A model generated the notes under the pieces. It was not told the DNA's origin. It did not search any database and was given only the letters and a program-made list of their open reading frames with translations. 64,000 bases of DNA, taken from positions 62,001-126,000 of the forward strand of contig NZ_JAUYSS010000047.1 of NCBI RefSeq assembly GCF_030695525.1. Direction: 5' to 3'. Both the position numbers and the translations under genes were made by a program. Position 1 is the stretch's first letter. Every line of letters begins with the position of its first letter. This document shows positions 35,739 through 44,182 of this stretch, in pieces. The stretch is from Daejeonella sp. GTDB taxonomy: Bacteria > Bacteroidota > Bacteroidia > Sphingobacteriales > Sphingobacteriaceae.

Positions 35739-36164
35739 ATGTTTATGAAACTCTCCCTGAAAGTTGCATTGATCATAATGGTAATCACATTTGTAAGCTG
35801 TGATAAAGAAGAAAGACTACAGTCAAAGTTGGAGGGTTCCTGGGAATTGAGGCATATTGAGGGTGGTTACAGACCAGCAAATTCCCCTTCTGATTATGAG
35901 CCTGGAAATGGCAATATCCTGAAATTTGATGGGAATAAATTTCAGCAAAAATACGGCACTAACCCCGCTATAAATGGCACTTACACCATTATTGAAGAAG
36001 AAACTAATGTAAACGGGGATAATCTGTCTTATAAGATAGATTTTCAAAGTGATCAAAATATAGGTGATCCTTTCTTTAAAATTTCCGGAGGTAAATTAAG
36101 GCTATATTATGGGCAGATTGCGGCGGATGGGTTTGTAAGTAGCTATGAGAAGCAAAAAGAATGA
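35739..36164 (+). CDS. Small lipoprotein, lipocalin-like
   Basis: A 141-residue exported protein with a lipobox TFVSC after the hydrophobic signal sequence, then an acidic KEER start. The mature part is short and beta-rich: EGSWELRHIEGG, ILKFDGNKFQQKYG, GTYTIIEEE, FFKISGGKLRLYY. This is the pattern of Bacteroidota lipocalin-like/META-like domain lipoproteins. Two starts six bases apart are possible (35739 or 35745). No partner gene is evident and the function is unknown. Confidence 0.7.
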   Translation: MFMKLSLKVALIIMVITFVSCDKEERLQSKLEGSWELRHIEGGYRPANSPSDYEPGNGNILKFDGNKFQQKYGTNPAINGTYTIIEEETNVNGDNLSYKIDFQSDQNIGDPFFKISGGKLRLYYGQIAADGFVSSYEKQKE

Positions 36165-36691
36165 AGGGTATCACCCGGGTTTAATGTGAGTCGGATATAA
36201 CGTTTTCCGCATTGCGAAGGCGGGGATTTTCAGCATAAATGTTGATGCGGATTGTCAGAAGTATGAATGTGAAGGTCTGTATATATTGGATTCATATTGT
36301 CTATCGTTGTTGTTTCGTTACACTTGCCACAAACTTATTTATGGAACCTATAAAATTCTCTCAATCTTCCCCAAAAGCCTGGTTTGTAGATTTTTATCAT
36401 ACTTTATTAAATATCCCCATTCTCAACCCAATTACCTAATCCAAATTGAAAATTATACAAGCAATTAATATCGATCGTTCAATTTTTATGGAAGCAGAAG
36501 AAATTGACAGGTAAGCCACCTTTATATAATTCTATCAAATTCAACTCCGGCAACTTAAAGCAAGGTTATTTTATCTGCTGTGAATAATCTCAGTTCATAT
36601 TCCAAAATGATTCTTAGGTATGGCCGGCCATTTATCCTAAATCTGTATTTTTATACTAATTTGCCCCCGCTAAATGCCCCGGATCTGTCCA
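36165..36691 (+). other. Intergenic region with a possible decayed frame
   Basis: This 527-bp gap holds no clear gene. A frame without a good start is open from 36190 to 36468 (GYNVFRIAKAGIFS at its head). The head region has a CCGC...GCGG stem and looks like a dispersed intergenic repeat rather than a conserved protein. The remainder is AT-rich. Confidence 0.35.
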
Positions 36692-37849
36692 ATGAAGAAA
36701 ATTCTATTCTTATTCATACTTTCTGTTTTATTTTATTCCTCAGAAGCTCAGATACTGAATGATAGTCTGGAGTACCGTATCCGCCCGGATAGTGTTCGGA
36801 CTGGTGAACTTTACCTGAGCGTTCATAATTTCAATTACATGCGTAATTATGAATATTTCAATAAAATTCAGGATGGGTATACCTTGTTTGGTGCACAGTT
36901 GGAGCCGCAACTCGTTTACTATGCCCATCCCAGATTAGCGGTAACGGCAGGGGTACATCTTCGTAAGGATTTTGGCGGACAAGGAATTTATAGAACTTGT
37001 CCTTTAATCAGTTTGAAATATCAGCATGGAAATACCACATTGGTGAATGGGGTCCTGGAAGGCAATATCCATCATCGCATGCTTGAGCCAATATTTGATT
37101 TTGAAAAAAAGATTACTGAACCTGTTGAATACGGAACCCAATTTATCATCAATGGCAGAAATTTATTTCTGGATGCCTTCATTAACTGGAAGAAAATGAT
37201 CTATAAACCAAGTCCGGTGCAGGAGCAAATTCTTGGCGGACTTTCAGCCGAACTTAACCTGATTAATAACACAAGTCTGAGCCTATCCATACCAGTTCAG
37301 TTAACTGTTTTCCATCAGGGGGGTCAGATTGATGTCATTGATGACCCTCTGCAAACTTTGGTTAATTCGGCTCTGGGTTTTAAATTAAAGCTTCCGTTTT
37401 CGGGTTGGATCAAAAATCTCAGGACAGAGAATTACCTGATTTCTTTTAATGATCTTTCATTTACTGATCTTCAGCCTTATTCCAGCGGATATGGCTGGTA
37501 CCTTAATGCAGGTTTTGATACCCATAAGTTCGGATCCTTGATGGGAACCCTATGGAAAGGGAATTCCTTTATCTCATCCAATGGAATGCCCTTGTATCAG
37601 AGTGTTTCCCAGCACATTGTTCACCCCGGATATACTGAGAAGAATAGAAAATTATTTATACTTCGTTACTCCTACCAGCAGAAGCTAATTCAAAATCTTT
37701 ACATGGACTTTCGATTCGAACCCATGATGGATTTGGGCAGGCCTGCAGGAACAAGAAAAATTGAGTTTTCTAACTCCTCCTTCCTGATGTATAAGCAGGA
37801 GCTTAGATTACGTAAAGCTAAAGGAAGAAAACTGCTGCCAGAGCAATGA
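36692..37849 (+). CDS. Outer-membrane beta-barrel-like protein, unknown
   Basis: A 385-residue exported protein. The start at 36692 (MKKILFLFILSVLF) is chosen because it begins the signal peptide, which is cut after SEAQ. The mature protein has alternating hydrophobic strands and many aromatic ends (LYLSVHNFNYMRNYEYF, FGAQLEPQLVYYAHP, FILRYSYQQKLI), as expected for a transmembrane barrel. No characterised family was recognised. The 3' end overlaps the convergent DUF1304 gene by 32 nt. Confidence 0.65.
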   Translation: MKKILFLFILSVLFYSSEAQILNDSLEYRIRPDSVRTGELYLSVHNFNYMRNYEYFNKIQDGYTLFGAQLEPQLVYYAHPRLAVTAGVHLRKDFGGQGIYRTCPLISLKYQHGNTTLVNGVLEGNIHHRMLEPIFDFEKKITEPVEYGTQFIINGRNLFLDAFINWKKMIYKPSPVQEQILGGLSAELNLINNTSLSLSIPVQLTVFHQGGQIDVIDDPLQTLVNSALGFKLKLPFSGWIKNLRTENYLISFNDLSFTDLQPYSSGYGWYLNAGFDTHKFGSLMGTLWKGNSFISSNGMPLYQSVSQHIVHPGYTEKNRKLFILRYSYQQKLIQNLYMDFRFEPMMDLGRPAGTRKIEFSNSSFLMYKQELRLRKAKGRKLLPEQ

Positions 37850-38180
37850 TTGCAGGAATGCCCTGAACGTAAAATATTGATTTCTGCACGCTGATTGCCC
37901 CATAAATCCCTGCAACCAAAACACAGCCAAGGAAAAACATAGCCACATTCTTCGACCAGGTTTCATCCTGTATAATGAGTGACCAGATCAGTCCCGCAGC
38001 AAGGAAACCATTATAAAGTCCCTGATTTGCGGCCATAGATTTTGTTTTCTCAAACATATCCGCCGACATCGATTTAAATGTTCTTCTCCCGGCAGTTGTC
38101 CAGGCAAACATTTCAAGCCATAGAATGTACAGGTGCTCCAGAGCAACAAAGGCGATTAGTAGTTTGGCGATTAATGTCAT
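37818..38180 (-). CDS. DUF1304 family membrane protein
   Basis: A 120-residue protein with four membrane helices that match the DUF1304 family: LIAFVALEHLYILWLEMFAW, NQGLYNGFLAAGLIW, FFLGCVLVAGIYGA and a final hydrophobic helix. The family is small and of unknown function. It is 16 bp downstream of cbpM on the same strand and may be cotranscribed with the chaperone pair. The gene end overlaps the convergent outer-membrane protein gene by 32 nt. Confidence 0.87.
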   Translation of the reverse strand: MTLIAKLLIAFVALEHLYILWLEMFAWTTAGRRTFKSMSADMFEKTKSMAANQGLYNGFLAAGLIWSLIIQDETWSKNVAMFFLGCVLVAGIYGAISVQKSIFYVQGIPAIIALAAVFFL

Positions 38181-38196
38181 AACTCAAATTTTATGA

Positions 38197-38505
38197 TTAA
38201 TCAATATACTCATTATCCTCATAAAGACGCAGCCGGTTCTTCAGCATGATCACTTCCTCCTGTAAACGCCTCATTCGCCCAAGCAGATGGTCAATGGTGT
38301 CAAGCCCTTCTGGATTGATCTCCAGTTCCCTATGAAGTCTGATCATTCGTTCCAGCTTTTCCAGCTGGTCTTCCGGAATATAATCGGTCTGCTGAACTTG
38401 TACAATTTCAACCAATCCAAATTCCTTCAGACTGCTGATGAATGTGTATTCAATGTTATGGTAAACACAGAATTCACTTGCCGAAATTAAGTTTGCCTTA
38501 GCCAT
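38197..38505 (-). CDS. cbpM: Chaperone modulator CbpM
   Basis: A 102-residue MerR-like helical protein that in E. coli binds the J domain of CbpA and inhibits it. It has a predicted N-terminal recognition helix region (ISASEFCVYHNIEYTFISSL) and a C-terminal coiled coil (MRRLQEEVIMLKNRL). Its start is 4 bp after the cbpA stop, the standard operon order. Confidence 0.85.
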   Translation of the reverse strand: MAKANLISASEFCVYHNIEYTFISSLKEFGLVEIVQVQQTDYIPEDQLEKLERMIRLHRELEINPEGLDTIDHLLGRMRRLQEEVIMLKNRLRLYEDNEYID

Positions 38506-38509
38506 GGCC

Positions 38510-39400
38510 TTATTTTCTAAGATTTGATAATTCCCTGAACAATTCCTTTTCCTTTTCGCTGAGGTTTGCAGGGATTTTTACTGTATAGGTGATATATAAG
38601 TCGCCAAACTGGTTTTCATTTTTATATACCGGAAAACCTTTTCCCTTGAGTTTTACTTTGGTTCCGTTTTGAGTTTCAGGTTTTACGGGTAACTTGACCT
38701 TTCCACTCATGGTCTCAATTGTGAGATCCGATCCTAGCACTGCGGTGTAAAGGTCTATCTCTACATTTTTATACAGGTCATTTCCCACACGTTTGAATTC
38801 CGGATCATTGGCTATGGAGAAGGTGATTAAAAGATCTCCATTTGGACCACCGTTGATACCTGGCCCACCATGCCCTTTTATTTTGATCGTCTGCCCGTTT
38901 TCAATTCCGGCCGGGATGGTTAGTCGGATATTTTTACCATTAACGGTAATGGTTTGTTTCTGAGTAGTGTAGACATCTCTTAAATTGAGACGAAGTTCAG
39001 CATTGAAATCCTGTCCCTTAAAATTTGCCTGCCTGCTTTGCCCTGATGATTTTCCGAACATAGAACTAAAGAAATCTGAGAAGTCCTGATCACTGAATGA
39101 TCCGGTATAGCCTGGCTCACCCGAACTTCTGCCACCGGAAGGTCTGCCTTGCCCTGATGCTTGAAACTGGTCGGCATGTTTCCAGTCTTTACCATACTGG
39201 TCATATTTTTTACGCTTTTCAGGATCGCTTAATACCTCATTTGCTTCATTAATCTCCTGAAATTTCTTTTGTGCATCCTTGTCATTTGGGTTTACATCAG
39301 GATGATATTTCCGGGCCATTTTTCGATACGCCGCTTTGATATCTTTATCTGTTGCAGATTTAGTTATTCCGAGTGCCTGATAATAGTCGATGAATGCCAT
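38510..39400 (-). CDS. cbpA: DnaJ-like co-chaperone CbpA
   Basis: A 296-residue class II J-domain protein. The J domain (3-70) has [20 protein letters not shown]-type helices and the HPD motif in KYHPDVNP. A Gly/Ser/Phe-rich linker (80-125) and two DnaJ C-terminal beta domains follow ([45 protein letters not shown]). There is no zinc-finger region, as expected for CbpA. It stimulates DnaK ATPase in protein folding and is encoded with its modulator cbpM. Confidence 0.9.
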   Translation of the reverse strand: MAFIDYYQALGITKSATDKDIKAAYRKMARKYHPDVNPNDKDAQKKFQEINEANEVLSDPEKRKKYDQYGKDWKHADQFQASGQGRPSGGRSSGEPGYTGSFSDQDFSDFFSSMFGKSSGQSRQANFKGQDFNAELRLNLRDVYTTQKQTITVNGKNIRLTIPAGIENGQTIKIKGHGGPGINGGPNGDLLITFSIANDPEFKRVGNDLYKNVEIDLYTAVLGSDLTIETMSGKVKLPVKPETQNGTKVKLKGKGFPVYKNENQFGDLYITYTVKIPANLSEKEKELFRELSNLRK

Positions 39401-39508
39401 GTATAATATTAATGAAAATTATAATATAAAAATACGGATAAGTTTGGAGTGTTGAGTGGTGGGATAATGATAGTTATCGGATGACAAATCAGGAGTAGGG
39501 GAAAGGGA

Positions 39509-39530
39509 GATTCCAGCCTTCGCTGGAATC
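39509..39530. repeat. Short hairpin after decayed GIY-YIG gene
   Basis: GATTCCAGC-CTTC-GCTGGAATC, with perfect 9-bp arms and a stable CUUC-type loop. Confidence 0.6.
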
Positions 39531-39538
39531 GGTTCAGA

Positions 39539-39815
39539 TCACTCCCTACTTTTAATGAACCAATCCGCGGCGAGATCATGCCAATCCGGGTTCAGTTTTT
39601 CAATTAGATTATTTTTTCAGGATCGTTGCCAGGTCTTTAGTTGTTTTTCTCTGGCGATAGCTAAGTTCATGTCACTAAACTTTTCATACCACACCAGTAA
39701 TGCTTGTCATCCCCACGAAAGTGGGAACCTCCGCCACTACATCCTGGAAAGTCAGATGAGCGCAGGCCGGAATCGTATTCATACCGCCAGAGGCATATAG
39801 GATGAGAAGAGAGTA
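39539..39815 (-). pseudogene. Decayed GIY-YIG nuclease remnant
   Basis: Between 39697 and 39539 the minus strand encodes LVWYEKFSDMNLAIAREKQL, then KTWQRS, a TGA stop at 39619-39617, then KNNLIEKLNPDWHDLAADW, ending at TGA 39541-39539. This is the C-terminal half of the small UPF0213/YhbQ-like GIY-YIG family (LVWYE, AI.REKQLK.W, IE..NP.W.DLA). Upstream to about 39815 the frame is broken and mixed with a GTCATCCCC-type repeat, so the N-terminal GIY-YIG half is not recognisable with confidence. The gene is therefore non-functional unless the TGA is read through. Confidence 0.72.
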
Positions 39816-40155
39816 TGGCTTTTCAACAACCATTAATAGCAGCATTATCTTACCCATCTAAACCGGATCGAAGCGACAGCTTTTTGCCAGTACTTGTGAG
39901 CATCTCTACAACAATTGTCATGGCAAAAACTAAAGCGGAGAGCCGGACTGTACAAAGCGATGGGCAGAGGCCTTGCTTTCCAAAAAATTATAGAAACACT
40001 TGTTGCCAACCTCTTTAATTGCGCAAATTTTATTGCTCAAGATCTAAAATTATTCTATCTCTAATTTTAACTTAATGCCCCAACAACTCTTCACCCATGG
40101 GCATTTTCCTTAAAAGTAAAATTTTTGCATTTTTTTTTCTTCCTGATGCAACTAA
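39816..40155. other. Intergenic region before sigma factor gene
   Basis: No gene was recognised. It has mixed composition to about 40010, then AT-rich sequence with a run of ten Ts near 40130, and probably carries the sigma gene promoter. Confidence 0.35.
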
Positions 40156-40758
40156 ATGGTACTTCCAATCATCTTACCTTTAAAGCGTATGAATTTGGAC
40201 CGGACATTTACTATAGATAGTTTGCTGGATGGGTGCAAAAAAGGTGATCGAAAAGCACAGGAGAGCCTTTACAAAGCACTTTCTTCTAAAATGATGGGGG
40301 TCTGTATGCGATATGCGAAAGATACTTTTGAGGCAGAGGATATTCTGCAAATGGGTTTTGTTAAGGTTTTTCAAAAGGTTTCGGAGTTTAGAAGTGATGG
40401 CTCTTTTGAGGGTTGGATCAGAAGAATTATGGTGAACACGGCTATCGAAACCTATCGTAAGAATCTGAGAAGTTTAAATGTGGTGGATATTGATGAGGTT
40501 TACGATCAGCCGCAATCAACATTTGATATGGGTAAACTGGAATTGAATGATTTGATGAAGCTGGTTCAGCAACTCTCAAATGGTTATCGGATTGTCTTTA
40601 ATATGTATGCAATTGAAGGCTATTCGCATAAGGAAATTGCAAAGGAATTAGGAATATCGGAAGGCGCTTCGAAATCACAATTGTCGAGGGCCAGAGCAAT
40701 ATTGAAAGATAAAATAATTAAAATGGAGGGCTTAAATTATGCATCCAATATCGGATAA
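40156..40758 (+). CDS. ECF-type RNA polymerase sigma factor (second copy type)
   Basis: A sigma-70 family factor of up to 200 residues. Region 2 is GVCMRYAKDTFEAEDILQMGF plus FEGWIRRIMVNTAIETYRK, and region 4 has YSHKEIAKELGISEGASKSQL. It resembles the factor at 3922-4575 in layout. An ATG at 40189 (MNLDRTFTIDSLL) is an equally good or better start, giving 189 residues, because the first 11 residues look non-conserved. The 3' end overlaps the next gene by 20 nt, implying translational coupling to its probable anti-sigma factor. Confidence 0.88.
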   Translation: MVLPIILPLKRMNLDRTFTIDSLLDGCKKGDRKAQESLYKALSSKMMGVCMRYAKDTFEAEDILQMGFVKVFQKVSEFRSDGSFEGWIRRIMVNTAIETYRKNLRSLNVVDIDEVYDQPQSTFDMGKLELNDLMKLVQQLSNGYRIVFNMYAIEGYSHKEIAKELGISEGASKSQLSRARAILKDKIIKMEGLNYASNIG

Positions 40759-41524
40759 AGAACTGGATAAATTATTCCAGCAGCGTTTTGGAGATCTCGA
40801 GATCGAGCCTTCGGCTGCTGTTTGGGAAAAAATTACCGGTACTATGGATCAGAAAAGGAGGAAATCAGCTTTTCCTTCATTCTGGATGGCTGCTGCCAGT
40901 ATTGTAGTATTGATCTCTGTCGGTTTTTGGTATTTCCGTCCACAGGAAGTGATCAAACTGCAAGGGCGTTCAGAAATAGCTCAGATTATGGAGGATTCCT
41001 CCCGCACTGAGTTGAAAGGGCCGGCGCTTTCAACCAAAGAGCCGCTAAGTAGCTCTCAAACAGTAAAAACGGTTCTTTCAGATTTTAGTCTGGCAAATGC
41101 CTCCGGAATAAATTCGAACGATTATTCCTTGATAGAGAAAACTCCCACTGCTGAGCCTGAAATTACATTCGCCGCATCGCCAGAGCCTGTTGTTATTGCC
41201 TCAGAACCTGTTAAAAAGGTCAGTCAGGTTCAGCCAAAGAAAGTAGTTAAGGTACCCACCAGATATTCAGGCGATCAGTCGGCGCTTGATGTAACCCAAG
41301 CGGATATGATGGCTATAACTGATTTCTCTGTGGATGAGATCAATCCGGATGAATCAGAGGTCAGAAGTCAGAGGAAGATCAGAAGCATAGGAAGCCTGGT
41401 CAACTTTGTAATCGCAAAGGTTGATAAGCGTGAAGATAAACTCATCGAGTTCAAGGATAGCGATGAAGGATCGGAGGTATCAGGTATCAATTTAGGTTTA
41501 GTAAAAATTAAAAGCAGAAAATAG
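40739..41524 (+). CDS. Membrane protein, probable anti-sigma factor
   Basis: A 261-residue protein. The N-terminal 40 residues are cytoplasmic (DKELDKLFQQRFGDLEIEPS, AVWEKITGTM). One membrane helix lies at about 46-64 (FWMAAASIVVLISVGFWYF), followed by a Ser/Thr/Pro-rich periplasmic part without a recognised fold. The order of sigma gene, overlapping membrane protein and outer-membrane barrel gene is typical of Bacteroidota sigma/anti-sigma loci. The assignment is from context. Confidence 0.65.
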   Translation: MHPISDKELDKLFQQRFGDLEIEPSAAVWEKITGTMDQKRRKSAFPSFWMAAASIVVLISVGFWYFRPQEVIKLQGRSEIAQIMEDSSRTELKGPALSTKEPLSSSQTVKTVLSDFSLANASGINSNDYSLIEKTPTAEPEITFAASPEPVVIASEPVKKVSQVQPKKVVKVPTRYSGDQSALDVTQADMMAITDFSVDEINPDESEVRSQRKIRSIGSLVNFVIAKVDKREDKLIEFKDSDEGSEVSGINLGLVKIKSRK

Positions 41525-41550
41525 ATTAACCCATATACATCATTAAAAAA

Positions 41551-42357
41551 ATGAAAAGATTATTAATTTGCTCCATCTTATCAATGTTTGCGGCAGGGGG
41601 ATTTGCACAGGATAAAAAGGATACAGTCCTGATTATTACACGTGATACGTTAAAAAATGACAAGAGAACAGTTACTATCAGGATGGGTGACAGCGATTCG
41701 AATGATAGTACAGCAAATGACTCAAAGCCAGCATCCAAAGTCACTTTTCAGTTCATTGCTGCCCGTTTTGATATTGGTTTGAGTACCTATACCGATAAGG
41801 GAAGTTATACCTTGTCGCCTGCAAATTCTTACCTGGAACGTGAGACCTGGAAAAGCAGCAATTTTGGTTTCGAATTTTTTCAGATGGGCTATCGTTTCAA
41901 CAGTCACTTTAAGATCTATGCCGGTGCTGGGCTCGACTGGAATCATATGCGTCTGAAGCAAAATATTACTTTCCAAAAGGATAAATCTACTCTGACTTAT
42001 GTGACAGATGCAGTGGATTATAAGAAGAACCGCTTCTCCAGTCAGTATTTGCGAATCCCGCTATCATTTCAATTCCGCACAAATGATGATAAGAAAGGGG
42101 ATAAGCTGAATTTCGTTATCGGTCCGGAAATTGGTTTCCTTCTGAATGGTAAGGTTAAACAGGTGAGCAGTGAAAACGGAAAGGATAAGTTTAAAGATGA
42201 TTATAACTTGAATCCATTCCGTTACGGAGCTTTTGCCCGGCTGGGATATGGCGGTATGGGAGTTTATGTAAAATATTATGGTAATGATGTTTTTGCTGAG
42301 GGACAGGGACCTGCAGATTTTAAAAACCTTTCTTTCGGACTGATGTTCGGATTCTGA
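41551..42357 (+). CDS. Outer-membrane beta-barrel protein (porin-like)
   Basis: A 268-residue exported protein. The signal peptide ends in GGFAQ. The mature N-terminal stretch is hydrophilic (DSDSNDSTANDS), and the rest forms eight or so beta strands with aromatic ends: FQFIAARFDIGLSTYT, FGFEFFQMGYRFN, KIYAGAGLDWNH, LRIPLSFQFRT, YGAFARLGYGGMGVYVKY and the C-terminal LSFGLMFGF, which ends in Phe as barrels do. It is probably cotranscribed with the sigma and anti-sigma genes and could be a regulated target or envelope sensor. Confidence 0.75.
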   Translation: MKRLLICSILSMFAAGGFAQDKKDTVLIITRDTLKNDKRTVTIRMGDSDSNDSTANDSKPASKVTFQFIAARFDIGLSTYTDKGSYTLSPANSYLERETWKSSNFGFEFFQMGYRFNSHFKIYAGAGLDWNHMRLKQNITFQKDKSTLTYVTDAVDYKKNRFSSQYLRIPLSFQFRTNDDKKGDKLNFVIGPEIGFLLNGKVKQVSSENGKDKFKDDYNLNPFRYGAFARLGYGGMGVYVKYYGNDVFAEGQGPADFKNLSFGLMFGF

Positions 42358-42373
42358 ACAACCTGAGGAATAG

Positions 42374-42415
42374 AAACCCCGCATCTGTTATTAGAACAAG
42401 AGGCGGGGTTTTTTT
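42374..42415 (+). terminator. Rho-independent terminator
   Basis: AAACCCCGC (42374-42382) pairs with GCGGGGTTT (42403-42411) and is followed by more Ts. It closes the sigma/anti-sigma/porin set. Confidence 0.88.
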
Positions 42416-42429
42416 ATATATTTGATTCC

Positions 42430-43425
42430 ATGTCAGATTCTCTTATTTGCCTTGAAAAAGTTAGCCTTCATTATGCCAATGATACCAAAGCAGGTGTTAG
42501 TGAAATTGATTTTTCCATCAATAAGGGCGATTTTGTTGCCATTGTTGGTGAAAGCGGAAGCGGGAAAAGCACTTTACTTAAATTAATCTTTGGCCTGCTT
42601 GCTCCAGATTCAGGAGAGGTATTTTTTAAGGGCCGCCATCTTGAGGGACCGCATGAAAAGTTAATTCCTGGCCATGATTCAATGAAAATGCTGAGTCAGG
42701 ATTTCAATCTGAATATTTATGCCAGGGTGTATGAAAATATTGAAAGCATGCTTTCTAATGAGGATCTGAAGGGAAAGAAGCAAAAAGCAGCCGATATGAT
42801 GAAGCTGCTTGGCATTGAACATCTTGCCAATAAGAAGATTGTAGAACTGAGCGGCGGAGAGCAGCAGCGTGTGGCTCTGGCCCGGGCAATTATTACCGAG
42901 CCCGAAGTGTTACTGCTGGATGAGCCTTTTAGTCAGCTGGATGCTTTGCTAAAAAATCAGTTTCGTAAAGATTTGAAGCATTTATGCGATCTCCTGGGCA
43001 TTACTATTATTATGGTTTCACACGATCCTGTGGATGGGCTTACTCTTTCCAATAAGATGATTATTCTGAAAGATGGTAAACTAATTGAATCGGGAAGGCC
43101 TGAGGATCTGTATGCTAATCCTTCACATACCTATACTGCAAAACTATTAGGAAATGCCTTTGTACTTCCAGCTGAAGAGGCGAGGACTCTGGGTATTCGG
43201 ACTAAAATGAACACGGTGATGATCTATCCGGAATGGGTTCAACTGAAAAGTGGGTGGAGTAGCAGAAGCTATGTGGTGAAGGAGGTATTTTTTAAAGGGT
43301 TCTATGAAGACCTTTTACTAGAGAGAAATGGGATTGAATTGATCACGATTAATCTGAAGCCGGGGAGTTATGAGAAGGGGGATGGGGTGCAAGTGATTAT
43401 AGGACGCTACCTTGAATTTGAATAG
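42430..43425 (+). CDS. Orphan ABC transporter ATP-binding protein with TOBE-like domain
   Basis: A 331-residue ABC ATPase. It has Walker A GESGSGKST, a Q-loop (LSQDFNLN), signature LSGGEQQRVALARA, Walker B VLLLDEPFSQLD and H-loop VSHDP. The C-terminal 80 residues form a beta-rich regulatory TOBE-like domain, as in PotA/FbpC importer ATPases. No permease or binding-protein gene is adjacent, so partners are elsewhere or its role is not transport. The TAG stop forms the start of a GGATTATA-type repeat array. Confidence 0.82.
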   Translation: MSDSLICLEKVSLHYANDTKAGVSEIDFSINKGDFVAIVGESGSGKSTLLKLIFGLLAPDSGEVFFKGRHLEGPHEKLIPGHDSMKMLSQDFNLNIYARVYENIESMLSNEDLKGKKQKAADMMKLLGIEHLANKKIVELSGGEQQRVALARAIITEPEVLLLDEPFSQLDALLKNQFRKDLKHLCDLLGITIIMVSHDPVDGLTLSNKMIILKDGKLIESGRPEDLYANPSHTYTAKLLGNAFVLPAEEARTLGIRTKMNTVMIYPEWVQLKSGWSSRSYVVKEVFFKGFYEDLLLERNGIELITINLKPGSYEKGDGVQVIIGRYLEFE

Positions 43426-43478
43426 GATTATAGAATTGAAGGATTATAGGGTTGAAGGATTAATAGGATTGAAGGATT
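43425..43478. repeat. GGATT repeat array, upstream flank of GxxExxY gene
   Basis: About six units of 8-9 bp alternate GGATTATA and GGATTGAA. The array begins within the stop codon of the ABC ATPase gene. Confidence 0.82.
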
Positions 43479-43540
43479 TTTTTGTTACTATAATTTTAGT
43501 GGAGTGGGATTATGTAGGTTTCTTTATTAAATCAATTTAG

Positions 43541-43939
43541 ATGAAATATGAAGAGCTTACTCATGAAATCATTGCCTGCTCGATGAAAGTCCACGGAGTT
43601 CTTGGGAATGGTTTTCAGGAGGTTATTTATCAGCGGGCATTAGCCATTGAATTAGAAAGATCAGGTCTGCGTTATAAACAAGAAATGGTCATGGACATCT
43701 ATTATGAAGGAATAAAGCTTGGGACAAGGAGAGTTGATTTTTTTGTAGAGGAGCTTATTATGCTGGAACTGAAAGCCCTGATTAGAATGGAAGATGTGCA
43801 CCTTGCGCAGGCGATGAATTATTGTCAGGCCTATAATTTGCCTATTGGATTATTGATAAATTTTGGCGCAAAAAGACTTGAATTTAAGCGGGTGTATAAT
43901 CTTAATCATGCGGATAATAAAAATTACCAGAAGAATTAG
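43541..43939 (+). CDS. GxxExxY family protein (PD-(D/E)XK-fold)
   Basis: A 132-residue protein of the GxxExxY family. The name motif is GFQEVIY at 24-30. The nuclease-fold signature is D66 in RRVDFFV followed by E76 and K78 in MLELKAL, matching PD-(D/E)XK enzymes. Family members are widespread in Bacteroidota; their biological role is not established as far as I know. The gene lies between two GGATT-type repeat arrays of the same orientation, and its TAG stop is part of the first unit of the downstream array. A nucleic-acid-processing function is possible. Confidence 0.88.
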   Translation: MKYEELTHEIIACSMKVHGVLGNGFQEVIYQRALAIELERSGLRYKQEMVMDIYYEGIKLGTRRVDFFVEELIMLELKALIRMEDVHLAQAMNYCQAYNLPIGLLINFGAKRLEFKRVYNLNHADNKNYQKN

Positions 43940-44182
43940 GATTATAGGATTGAAGGATTAAAAAGTGGGGTAGGATTAATAGGATTGGAGGATGATAGGA
44001 TTAAAAAAGTAGTAGGATTAATAGGATTAAAGGATGATAGGATTAATAAAGTGATGCGATTAATAAGATTATAGGATTAAAGAAAATGGTTCTTAATCTC
44101 CAATCCTATAATCCTTTACTCCTAATCCCCAATCCTTTAATCCTATCATCCTATTAATCCTAATTAATCTTAATTAATCCTA
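43936..44182. repeat. Large GGATT array with inverted partner, downstream flank of GxxExxY gene
   Basis: Direct units (AGGATTAA, AGGATGAT, AGGATTGA types) run 43936-44084. Their reverse complements (AATCCT types) run 44097-44182 and continue into the last codons and stop of leuB on the minus strand. Confidence 0.85.

Noticed and set aside
36580-36762. A 60-codon frame ahead of the outer-membrane protein
   Set aside because: It overlaps the signal peptide coding region of the real gene in another frame and has no supporting features.
39509-39815. Insertion sequence between cbpA and the sigma factor gene
   Set aside because: No transposase frame and no terminal repeats bounded by a target duplication; only a nuclease remnant and short palindromes.
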